Notes under the pieces: generated by a model
The model's input: the letters and a program-made list of their open reading frames with translations, nothing else
Databases searched by the model: none
Told to the model about the DNA's origin: nothing
Made by a program: the position numbers and the translations under genes
Shown here: one piece after another, positions 56,819-64,000 of the stretch
Numbering within the stretch: position 1 is the stretch's first letter
Layout: each line of letters begins with the position of its first letter
Origin: Chromobacterium violaceum ATCC 12472
Lineage (GTDB): Bacteria; Pseudomonadota; Gammaproteobacteria; Burkholderiales; Chromobacteriaceae
Direction of reading: 5' to 3'
Assembly: GCF_000007705.1 (NCBI RefSeq)
Contig: NC_005085.1
Coordinates: 868,001 to 932,000 of the forward strand
DNA length: 64,000 bases

Positions 56819-57339
56819 GCGATTTCCTGCTGATAGACGACGACGAGGCCTTCGCCATGGTGCTGACGCGCTCGCTGGCGCGGCGCGGCCATGCGGTCGC
56901 CTGGGCGCGCGACGCCGCCGAGGCGCTGGCGCGGGCGGCCGAGCGGCCGGCGCGCATCCTGCTGGATTTGAACCTGGACGGCGACAGCGGCCTCCGGCTG
57001 CTGCCGGCGCTGCGTGCCGCCAGCCCGGACAGCGCGGTGGTGGTGCTGACCGGCTACGCCAGCATCGCCACCGCGGTGGAGGCCACCAAGCTGGGCGCGG
57101 TGCAATATCTGGCCAAGCCGGCCAGCGTCGACGAGATCCTGGCCGCCTTCGCGCAGCTGTCGGCCAACCCGGAGCTGCCGCTGGCGCCGCAGCCGATGTC
57201 GCTGCGCCGCGTCACCTGGGAGCATCTGCAGCGGGTGCTGGCCGAGCACGACGGCAACATCTCCGCCACCGCGCGCGCGCTCAATATGCACCGCCGCACC
57301 GTGCAGCGGATGCTGGCCAAGAAGCCGGTCAGGAGCTGA
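56815..57339 (+). CDS. regA: RegA/PrrA-type response regulator
   Basis: The 174-residue protein starts at a GTG inside the regB stop region. It has a receiver domain (IDDDEAFAMVLTRSL, Asp in LLDLNLDGDSG, Lys in LAKPAS) and a Fis-type C-terminal helix-turn-helix NISATARALNMHRRTVQRML, the RegA/ActR/RoxR hallmark. It would control respiration, copper and anaerobic genes. There is no separate senC in the window, though a copper receptor is divergent from this pair. Confidence 0.92.
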   Translation: MSDFLLIDDDEAFAMVLTRSLARRGHAVAWARDAAEALARAAERPARILLDLNLDGDSGLRLLPALRAASPDSAVVVLTGYASIATAVEATKLGAVQYLAKPASVDEILAAFAQLSANPELPLAPQPMSLRRVTWEHLQRVLAEHDGNISATARALNMHRRTVQRMLAKKPVRS

Positions 57340-57460
57340 GTCAATCGCAATGACGAATATATAAATCATACAATGGCGGTCCATCAGAAAATGTGATTGG
57401 AGCGAATGCTCCAATGCGGCGTAACGTGCTATTTCCATACCAATAATGGGGAGATGCGCG

Positions 57461-59089
57461 ATGTTGCTTGGACAGATGATGGATCAGCCTTTGCTGATCG
57501 CCGACCTGCTCGCCCATGCCGAGCGTTTCCACGGCGACACCGAGATCGTGTCGCGCACGGTGGAAGGTCCGATGCACCGATACACCTACCGCGACGCCGC
57601 CCGCCGCGCCAGGCAACTGGCCAACGCGCTGCCGTCGCTGGGCGTGGCCCCGGGCGACCGGGTGGGCACGCTGGCCTGGAACGGCTACCGCCATTTCGAG
57701 ATCTATTTCGCGGTGTCCGGCAGCGGCGCCGTTTGCCACACCGTCAATCCCCGCCTGTTTCCCGAACAGATCGCCTGGATCGTCAACCACGCCGAAGACA
57801 AGGTGCTGATGTTCGATTCGAGCTTCCTGCCGCTGGTGGCGCAGATCGCGGACCAGTTGAAGACCGTGGAGCGCTTCGTCCTGCTGGCCGACCACGCCAG
57901 CCTGCCGGCCGACAGCGGCATCCCCGATCTGCTCAGCTACGAAGACCTGGTGCACGGCCACAGCGACGTCTACGACTGGCCGCGGCTGGACGAGAACGCC
58001 GCCTCCAGCCTGTGCTACACCTCCGGCACCACCGGCAATCCCAAGGGCGTGCTGTACTCGCACCGCTCCACCGTGCTGCACGCCTACGGCAGCTCGCTGC
58101 CGGACAGCTTCGATCTCTCGGCGCGCGCGGTGGTGATGCCGGTGGTGCCGATGTTCCATGCCAACGCCTGGGGCCTGCCGTACAGCTGCGCGATGAACGG
58201 CAGCAAGCTGGTGCTGCCGGGGCCGAAGCTGGACGGCGCCAGCCTGCAGCAACTGATCGCGGAAGAGGGCGTCACCACCACCATAGGCGTGCCCACCGTC
58301 TGGTTGCAGCTGCTGCAGCACTGCCAGCGCGAGCAGCTGTCTCTGGCGCCCTTGAAGCGGGTGATCGCCGGCGGCTCCGCGGTGCCGGAAAGCATGATCG
58401 AGCAGCTGGCGGAGCGGGGCATCGAGATGCGCCAGCTGTGGGGGATGACCGAGTTGTCGCCGTTCGGCACCACCTGCACGCTGAAGCTCAAGCATCAGGG
58501 CCTGGCCGGCAAGGACTTGAACGCGCTGCTGACCAAGCAGGGCCGGCCGGTGTACGGGGTGGACATCCGCATCGTCGACGACGCCGGCCTGCCGCTGCCG
58601 CACGACGGCGTCTCCTTCGGCAACCTGCAGGTGCGCGGCCCCTGGGTGCTGTCGCAGTACTTCAAGCGCGAACTGGACGCCAACCACAGCGCCGACGGCT
58701 GGTTCCATACCGGCGACGTGGTGACGATAGACGCCGACGGCTACATGCGCATCACCGACCGCACCAAGGACGTGATCAAGTCCGGCGGCGAATGGATCAG
58801 CTCCATCGACCTGGAGAACATCCTGGTCGGCCACCCCGCGGTGGCGGAGGCGGCGGCGATCGCCGTGCCGCATCCCAAGTGGGACGAGCGGCCGTTGATG
58901 GTGGTGACGCTGAAGCCCGGCGCGCGCGCGACGCGGGAAGAGCTGCTGGCCTACTTCGACGGCAAGATCGCCAAGTGGTGGACGCCCAACGACATCGCCT
59001 TCGTCGACGAGCTGCCGCACACCGCCACCGGCAAGCTGCTGAAGATGAAGCTGCGCGAGCAGTTCCGGGACCATCGCTGGCCGGAATGA
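57461..59089 (+). CDS. Acyl-CoA ligase (medium/long-chain, DmdB-like)
   Basis: The 542-residue ANL-superfamily enzyme activates a carboxylic acid to acyl-AMP and then acyl-CoA. A3 motif [18 protein letters not shown] (about residues 187-204), A5 [12 protein letters not shown]8 hinge [17 protein letters not shown] and A10 Lys in [13 protein letters not shown] are all intact. Overall pattern resembles 3-methylmercaptopropionyl-CoA ligase (DmdB) and medium-chain acyl-CoA synthetases. Substrate is not defined by sequence. The ATG at 57461 is preferred over one at 57446 because the GGGAG (57447-57451) then serves as ribosome-binding site. Confidence 0.88.
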   Translation: MLLGQMMDQPLLIADLLAHAERFHGDTEIVSRTVEGPMHRYTYRDAARRARQLANALPSLGVAPGDRVGTLAWNGYRHFEIYFAVSGSGAVCHTVNPRLFPEQIAWIVNHAEDKVLMFDSSFLPLVAQIADQLKTVERFVLLADHASLPADSGIPDLLSYEDLVHGHSDVYDWPRLDENAASSLCYTSGTTGNPKGVLYSHRSTVLHAYGSSLPDSFDLSARAVVMPVVPMFHANAWGLPYSCAMNGSKLVLPGPKLDGASLQQLIAEEGVTTTIGVPTVWLQLLQHCQREQLSLAPLKRVIAGGSAVPESMIEQLAERGIEMRQLWGMTELSPFGTTCTLKLKHQGLAGKDLNALLTKQGRPVYGVDIRIVDDAGLPLPHDGVSFGNLQVRGPWVLSQYFKRELDANHSADGWFHTGDVVTIDADGYMRITDRTKDVIKSGGEWISSIDLENILVGHPAVAEAAAIAVPHPKWDERPLMVVTLKPGARATREELLAYFDGKIAKWWTPNDIAFVDELPHTATGKLLKMKLREQFRDHRWPE

Positions 59090-59102
59090 TGAAAATTGGA
59101 TG

Positions 59103-59138
59103 AATTGCTCTAAAGCGCTGGATTTTCGTAGAGCAATT
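59103..59138. promoter_or_regulatory. 10-bp perfect inverted repeat before a -10 box
   Basis: AATTGCTCTA and its exact complement are separated by 16 bp, 14 bp after the ligase stop and 4 bp before a TAGAAT (59143-59148). It has no T run, so it is either an operator of the following transcript or an atypical terminator of the ligase gene. Confidence 0.55.
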
Positions 59139-59154
59139 ACGTTAGAATGCCCGC

Positions 59155-59275
59155 TGCACTGAGAACCGCAAGGTTTTGAGGTGTTAGCCCCTCGAAATAT
59201 CGCGCTGGCCGAGGCCGGTCCGATGTTTCTTCCTCGTGTTGACCCCTGCCGCGATGCCGCAGGGGTGTTTTTTTG
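59155..59275 (+). ncRNA. Candidate small RNA with a Rho-independent terminator
   Basis: A -10 box TAGAAT (59143-59148; no good -35) is followed by about 120 bases with two small hairpins (AACC-GCAA-GGTT and GAGG-N8-CCTC), a GGCC-GA-GGCC hairpin and a terminator: stem ACCCCTGC / GCAGGGGT at 59242-59266 with T run to 59274. No open frame is convincing. It may be a free small RNA, or an attenuator for the chemoreceptor that starts at 59476. No known RNA family was recognised. Between 59276 and 59475 only intergenic sequence is seen. Confidence 0.5.
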
Positions 59276-59475
59276 CCTGTTTCGATGCGTTATTCACATC
59301 GACTGTCATCATCGTTGCACCTATCATATTGTGAAAATGGCATGAGCTTGATCAAGCGCCTTTGCGCTTGCTTGGTTTAGCGTATCCATCCGGCTTTCCA
59401 AAAAATTACAACCAGTCCACCGAGGAATGGCCGGCTTTCGCCCGGGCTATACAGCGTAGAAATGAAGGGAATGCG

Positions 59476-61353
59476 ATGAAATCACTCCGTAGCCGCCTGA
59501 TAGCGTTCAACGCCTTGTTGATGGCGTTGTTCGGCCTGGTCCTGGTGACCATAGTCTTCATGCAGATGCGAGCGGAAATCCTGGAGGGGCTGGACAACGA
59601 GTTCGCCGCCAGCCTGAAAGGGCAGAGCTCGGTGGTGACCACCTGGCTGGCGGAGAAGAAGCAGCAGATCGTCGCCCAGACCGCGGTGGCCAGCGAGGCC
59701 GACGCGCTGCGTTTCCTCAAGGTGGGCACCAAGGCCGGCGGCTTCAACGTCAACTACACCGGCTACGCCGACGGGCGCTCGCTGTTCTCCGACGACTGGG
59801 TGGCCCCCGCCGACTACAAGGTGGCCGACCGCGACTGGTACAAGCTGGCCAAGGACGCCGGCCAGCCCATCGTCACCGATCCCTACGTCGACGAGGCCAC
59901 CAAGAAACTGACCGTCACCATCGCCGCGCCGTTCAACCACAACGGCGCCTTCGCCGGCGTGGTCGGCGGCGACGTGATGGTGGACACGCTGGTGAAGTCG
60001 GTGTTGTCGCTGAAAGTGCGCGGCAACGGCTACGCCTTCATCGTCGACAAGAAGGGCACCGTCATCGCCCACCCGCAGGCCGACCTGACGCTGAAGCCGA
60101 TCACCAGCGTGGTGCCGGCGCTGACGCCCGACCGGCTGGCGCAGCTGGTGCAGAATGACAAGGCTTCCGATGTCGACATCGGCGGCAAGAGCATGCTGAT
60201 TTCCGCGCAGGCCATTCCCGGCACCAGCTGGGTGCTGGCGCTGGTGTCCGACCGCGACGAGATCCTGGCACCGCTGCACACCCTGCTGTACACGATAGGC
60301 GGGCTGACCCTGCTGGTGTTCGCGCTGATGATTCCGTTCGCCAGCCTGGTAATCGGCAAGATGCTGGCCGGCCTGGTGCGGCTGAAGGCGGCGATGGAGG
60401 ACATCGCCCGCGGCCAGGGCGACCTGACGCTGCGGCTGAAGGACGACGGCCAGGACGAGATCGCCGCCACCGCGCGCGCGTTCAACACCTTCGTCGCCCA
60501 GCTGGGCCAACTGTTCCGCGGCCTGAAGGGCGACGCGCAGGGCGTGGTCGGCGGCGTGCAGGACGCCAGCCAGCTGGTGGCGGACGTCGCGCAGAGCTCG
60601 CGCCACATCTCCGACGTGTCCTCGTCCAACGCGGCCACGCTGGAGCAGATCACCGTCTCCATCTCCCATATCGCCGACAGCGCGCGCCAGGCCGACGAGC
60701 TGGCCAGCGCCACCGGCCACAACCTGGCCGCCAGCGCCGACAATATGCAGCGGTTGTCGTCCGGCATGGAGAACACCGTGCAGTCGGTGCGCGGGCTGGA
60801 GGAGATGCTGTCCTCGCTGGACAAGCGCTCGCAGGAGATTTCCGGCATCACCAACGTGATCCGCGACATCGCCGACCAGACCAACCTGCTGGCGCTGAAC
60901 GCCGCCATCGAGGCGGCGCGCGCCGGCGAGCAGGGCCGCGGCTTCGCGGTGGTGGCCGACGAGGTGCGCAAGCTGGCCGAGCGCACCGCCCAGGCCACGC
61001 TGGAAATCTCCAATATGGTGGGCGCGATCCGCGAGGAAACGGGCCGCGCCGTCGGCGACGTCAACAACACGGTGCAGGCGGTGGACGAGGGCGTGGGCCT
61101 GACCCGCGAGGCGGTGGACAACATCGCCGCGATCCGCGCGTCGATGCTGGAGGTGGTGGCCAAGATGAGCGAGATCTCCAACTCCACCCAGGAGCAGCAC
61201 AAGGCCACCACGCTGATCGCGCAGAGCTCGGAAGCGATCAACGGCCACGTGCTGGAAAACGACGACGTGCTGCAGAACGTCAGCAGCACGCTGCAGGGAC
61301 TGGCCGGCAGCGCCGGCAAGATGGACGCCGAGTTCAACAAATTCCGGCTGTAA
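59476..61353 (+). CDS. Methyl-accepting chemotaxis protein with dCache ligand domain
   Basis: The 625-residue receptor has a first membrane helix (about 10-30), a double-Cache periplasmic domain (about 35-275), a second helix (about 280-305), HAMP and signalling domain. The Cache segment [17 protein letters not shown] followed by [14 protein letters not shown] resembles the amino-acid-binding dCache_1 motif (Arg-x-Trp-Tyr and distal Asp). The signalling tip is [21 protein letters not shown]. It has no C-terminal CheR pentapeptide. It is a single-gene unit with the terminator at 61372. Ligand class is an inference from the motif. Confidence 0.91.
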   Translation: MKSLRSRLIAFNALLMALFGLVLVTIVFMQMRAEILEGLDNEFAASLKGQSSVVTTWLAEKKQQIVAQTAVASEADALRFLKVGTKAGGFNVNYTGYADGRSLFSDDWVAPADYKVADRDWYKLAKDAGQPIVTDPYVDEATKKLTVTIAAPFNHNGAFAGVVGGDVMVDTLVKSVLSLKVRGNGYAFIVDKKGTVIAHPQADLTLKPITSVVPALTPDRLAQLVQNDKASDVDIGGKSMLISAQAIPGTSWVLALVSDRDEILAPLHTLLYTIGGLTLLVFALMIPFASLVIGKMLAGLVRLKAAMEDIARGQGDLTLRLKDDGQDEIAATARAFNTFVAQLGQLFRGLKGDAQGVVGGVQDASQLVADVAQSSRHISDVSSSNAATLEQITVSISHIADSARQADELASATGHNLAASADNMQRLSSGMENTVQSVRGLEEMLSSLDKRSQEISGITNVIRDIADQTNLLALNAAIEAARAGEQGRGFAVVADEVRKLAERTAQATLEISNMVGAIREETGRAVGDVNNTVQAVDEGVGLTREAVDNIAAIRASMLEVVAKMSEISNSTQEQHKATTLIAQSSEAINGHVLENDDVLQNVSSTLQGLAGSAGKMDAEFNKFRL

Positions 61354-61371
61354 TGCCCATCCGCCGCGCCG

Positions 61372-61398
61372 AACGCCGCCTTGCCAGGCGGCGTTTTT
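61372..61398 (+). terminator. Terminator after the dCache chemoreceptor
   Basis: The stem ACGCCGCC / GGCGGCGT with a 6-base loop is followed by TTTT, 19 bp after the stop codon. Confidence 0.9.
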
Positions 61399-61441
61399 GC
61401 GTCGATGATCCGAGGCAACCGTTCCGATTGGCCCACGCCCG

Positions 61442-63261
61442 ATGATCCCGCTTTCTCCCGACACCCTGCTCGCCGCCCGCCTGCTGGCCGAAGGCGACCT
61501 GGCCGGCGCGCTGCGCGCGGCGCAGGCCGGCTTGCAGGCCGAGCCCGGCAACGCGCCGCTGTGGAACCTGCTCGGCGTCTGCGCCGCGCGCCTGGGCCAG
61601 GCCGCGCTGGCCGAGCAGTGCTGGCGCCAGGCCTTGTCGCTGGACCCGGCCACGCCGGACGCGCATTACAACCTGGGCTGCCTGGCGTCGGAGCGGGACG
61701 ACGCGGCCGCCGCCGACGCGCATTACCGCGCCGAATTGGCGCGCGACCCCGATCATTGTTCCAGCCTGGGCAATCTGGGCAATCTGCTGCAGGACGCGGG
61801 CCGCCTGGACGAGGCAGAGACCTGCTTCCGCCGCAGGCTGGCCATTCAGCCCGGCGCCGCCGCCCATTACCAGCTGGGCCGGCTGCTGGCTGAGCGGGGC
61901 CGGAACGGCGAGGCCGAGGCGCAGCTGCGCGCCTGTCTGGACGAGACGCCCGACGATGTCGAGGCGCTGCAGTTGCTGGGGCGGCTGCTGGAGGAGAGGG
62001 GCGAGGCCGGGGAGGCCGAAGCCATGTTGCGGCGCGCGCTGGAATCGGCGCCGGGCCATGCCGCCGCCGGCAACAACCTGGGCTTGCTGCTGATGGCCCA
62101 GCGGCGCTGGGACGAGGCGGAGTCGCCGTTGCGCGCCGCCCATGCCGCGCAGCCCGGCGCCGCGCTACCCAATCTGGCCTCGCTGCTGCTGGCCACCGGG
62201 CGTGCGGCGGAGGCGGAAACCCTGGCGCGGCAGGCGCTGGCGGCGGAACCCGGCCGCGCCGACTGGCTGAACCTGCTGGGACTGGCCCTGCGGGAGCAGG
62301 GCCGGGACGAGGAGGCCGGGCTAGCCTGGGAGCAGGGCCTGGCGTCGGTGCCGGACCACCGCCGCCTGCGGCAGAACCTGGGCTATCTGCAACTGGCGCG
62401 CGGCGACTGGGCGGCCGGCTGGGCCCATCACGAGGCCAGGCTGGAGTCGGCCGTCTATCCCGCCTTGCCGTCGCCGCGCTGGCAGGGCGAGAGCCTGGCG
62501 GGACGACGGCTGCTGGTGTTGTTCGAGCAGGGCTATGGCGACGCCATCCAGTTCAGCCGCTATCTGAATCCGCTGCTTGAACAGGGCGCGGCGCGCGTCG
62601 TCGCGCTATGCCGCGAGCCGCTGTCGCCGTTGTTTTCCCGGCAATGGCCGCAGGTGGCGTGGCTGGCGATGGGGAGCGGCTACCCGGCGGCGTTCCCGCC
62701 GCACGACTGTCATGTTTTTTCCATGAGCCTGCCATGGGCCTTGCGCGATTTCGAGCCGCGCGCGGAAACCTATCTGCAGGCCGATCCGGCGCTGCGGCAG
62801 GCCTGGCGCGCGCGTTTGCCGCCTGGACGCAACATCGGCCTGGTCTGGCGCCGGCCCGCGCCGAGCACCCGTTCGACCATTGCCGTTCCTTGCCGGGGCC
62901 GGAGGCTTTGCTGCCGCTGCTGGCCGATCCCGGCGCCAACTGGATTTCGCTGCAGCCGGAGCCGACCGATGTCGAACGCCAATGGTTGCTCGAACATGGC
63001 GTGGCGGAGTGGGGTTCCCAATTGGGGGATTTCGCCGACAGCGCGGCGCTGCTGGCGGAACTGGACGGCCTGGTGGCCGTGGACACCGCGATGGCGCACC
63101 TGGCGGGCGCGCTGGGCCTGCCTTGCCGGCTGCTGTTGGCCGGCGAGCATGTGGACTGGCGCTGGGGATGGGATGGCGAAGCGACGCCGTGGTACGACTC
63201 GGTTCGTCTGCAGCGCCAAAGGCGCGGCGAGGGATGGCGCGAGACGATCGCCCGGCTGTGA
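61442..63261 (+). pseudogene. TPR protein with glycosyltransferase-like C-terminus, frameshifted
   Basis: The first frame gives tetratricopeptide repeats for about 330 residues (e.g. HYNLGCLASERDDAAAADAHY, with ADxxAxxxLxxL spacing), then a GT9 / heptosyltransferase-like part (LLVLFEQGYGDAIQFSRYL, LVWR). Near 62845-62855 the sense moves to the -1 frame, where AEHPFDHCRSLPGPEALLPLL, VDTAMAHLAGALGLPCRLLLAGE and WRETIARL complete the expected C-terminus, stopping at 63261. In the original frame the tail is meaningless and runs to 63349. A one-base loss in a run of G and C (CGCCGGCCCGCGCC) explains it. It is either a true pseudogene or a sequencing error; intact, it would have about 606 residues. 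Confidence 0.8.
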
Positions 63262-63263
63262 GC

Positions 63264-63430
63264 GGCGGAACGCCCAGCGCAGCCGGTTGCCGGGCTGCAT
63301 CAGCCGGTCCCGGAGCGACGGCTGTTTGATGCTGCGCATCCGCAAGTAGGGCGGAAGCCCCAGGGGGGCGTTCCGCCAAGCTTAGGCCATGATAGGCGGA
63401 ACGCCCGGCGCGGCCGGGCTTCCGCCCTAC
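63264..63430. repeat. REP-like inverted repeat
   Basis: GTAGGGCGGAAGCCC (63346-63360) and GGGCTTCCGCCCTAC (63416-63430) form 15-bp arms around GGCGTTCCGCC / GGCGGAACGCC inner arms, giving a hairpin of 85 bases. A related partial copy, GGCGGAACGCCCAGCGCAGCCGG, lies at about 63266-63288. The unit looks like a REP/BIME-type intergenic repeat. It lies between converging genes, overlaps the end of the oxidase gene by a few bases and may stop both transcripts. Confidence 0.65.
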
Positions 63431-64000
63431 AGCCACTTGCCCGGATTCATCAGCCCGTCCGGGTCCAGCGCGGCCTTGATCGTCCGCATCAGCTCCAGCG
63501 CCAGCGGGTCCTTGTAGCGGACCAGCCAGTCTTTCTTCAATTGGCCGACGCCGTGTTCCGCCGCCAGCGTGCCGCCCAGCCGGTAGACGTGGTCGTAGAC
63601 GATGGCGTTGACCGCCGGTTCGTCGTCGAACAGATCGGCGTTGCCGGGGCGGGTGAAGCTGACGTTGTAATGCAGATTGCCGTCGCCGGCATGGCCGAAG
63701 GCGACGATGCGCACGCCGGGAAAGGCCTGGTTCAGATCCGCCGCGCAATCGCGGACCAGCCGCGGCAGCGCGGAGGTGGGGACCGCGATGTCGTGCTTGA
63801 TGCTGGGGCCGTCCTTGCGCTGGCTTTCCGATATCTCCTCGCGCAGCGTCCACAGCTTGCGCCGCTCGGTCTCGTTCTGCGCGATGACGCCGTCCAGCAT
63901 GTCCTGAGTGGCGAGCCATTCGGCCAGCGCGTCGTTCAATTGCGCCGGATCGCCGCCGTCGGACAGCTCGATCAGGATCAGCCACGGCGCGCTGAACGGC
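63427..64000 (-). CDS. FAD-linked oxidase (D-lactate/glycolate oxidase-like), C-terminal part
   Basis: The frame is open to the right edge, so the N-terminus is missing; 190 residues are visible. The FAD-oxidase C-terminal domain is clear: GHAGDGNLHYN (flavin-side His) and EHGVGQLKKDWL, with TIKAALDPDGLMNPGKWL at the end. These occur in GlcD, D-lactate dehydrogenase and D-2-hydroxyglutarate dehydrogenase-type enzymes, which oxidise 2-hydroxy acids. Which one cannot be told from this part. The REP-like element follows its stop at once. Confidence 0.88.
   Translation of the reverse strand, partial: PFSAPWLILIELSDGGDPAQLNDALAEWLATQDMLDGVIAQNETERRKLWTLREEISESQRKDGPSIKHDIAVPTSALPRLVRDCAADLNQAFPGVRIVAFGHAGDGNLHYNVSFTRPGNADLFDDEPAVNAIVYDHVYRLGGTLAAEHGVGQLKKDWLVRYKDPLALELMRTIKAALDPDGLMNPGKWL

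Noticed and set aside
62845-62855. Programmed -1 ribosomal frameshift
   Set aside because: There is no slippery heptamer (X-XXY-YYZ) or clear downstream pseudoknot; a base loss in a GC run is simpler.

Overview
The window is about 64 kb of GC-rich DNA (roughly 65% or more by eye) with dense, short-spaced operons. Gene content and protein similarity suggest a Betaproteobacterium of the Neisseriales, most likely Chromobacterium or a close relative. This is an inference from the ispB / rplU-rpmA-obgE cluster, the HisJQMP transporter, a RegBA pair, an RquA-like protein and the large number of signalling proteins; no rRNA marker is present.

Layout. 1-3.7 kb: the N-terminus of a secreted, Ser/Gly/Asn-rich autotransporter-type protein, then a decayed LysR copy beside an intact LysR gene. 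4.2-7.2 kb: a sensor with an AmiC-like ligand domain, PAS, GGDEF and EAL. 7.76-10.8 kb: an AT-richer insertion at the 3' end of a tRNA-Arg(CCU) gene, holding two unknown genes and a cluster of seven 12-bp repeats. 10.9-13.9 kb: ispB, rplU, rpmA, obgE. 14.5-17.6 kb: a histidine / basic amino acid ABC transporter. 17.7-19.6 kb: an Ivy-type lysozyme inhibitor, a DUF333 lipoprotein and an AstE-like zinc hydrolase. 19.7-24.8 kb: a four-gene SMC (MukBEF/MksBEF-like) operon with an extra 70-residue protein and no nuclease gene.

25-35 kb is mixed metabolism and stress: a DUF4160/DUF2442 pair, a haloacid dehalogenase, an esterase divergent from a MarR gene across a perfect palindrome, a Tat-exported superoxide dismutase, Tpx, an APC permease, a chemoreceptor, an RDD protein and a gamma-carbonic anhydrase. 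prlC and xthA follow. 38.6-45.1 kb is a complete stressosome operon: globin-STAS RsbR, RsbS, RsbT, RsbX, then a hybrid histidine kinase and an HD-GYP response regulator. This suggests a haem-based signal routed into two-component and c-di-GMP output.

45-64 kb holds an RquA-like protein, an expanded Asr-type acid-shock protein with OmpR-family-like direct repeats upstream, ferredoxin-NADP reductase, a phosphoesterase/glycosyltransferase pair divergent from a PmrAB/QseBC-type system across a perfect PmrA box, a copper TonB receptor divergent from RegBA, an acyl-CoA ligase, a candidate small RNA, a dCache chemoreceptor, a frameshifted TPR-glycosyltransferase gene, a REP-like inverted repeat, and the C-terminal part of an FAD-linked oxidase. 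Redox, oxygen, acid and envelope stress sensing recur across the window.
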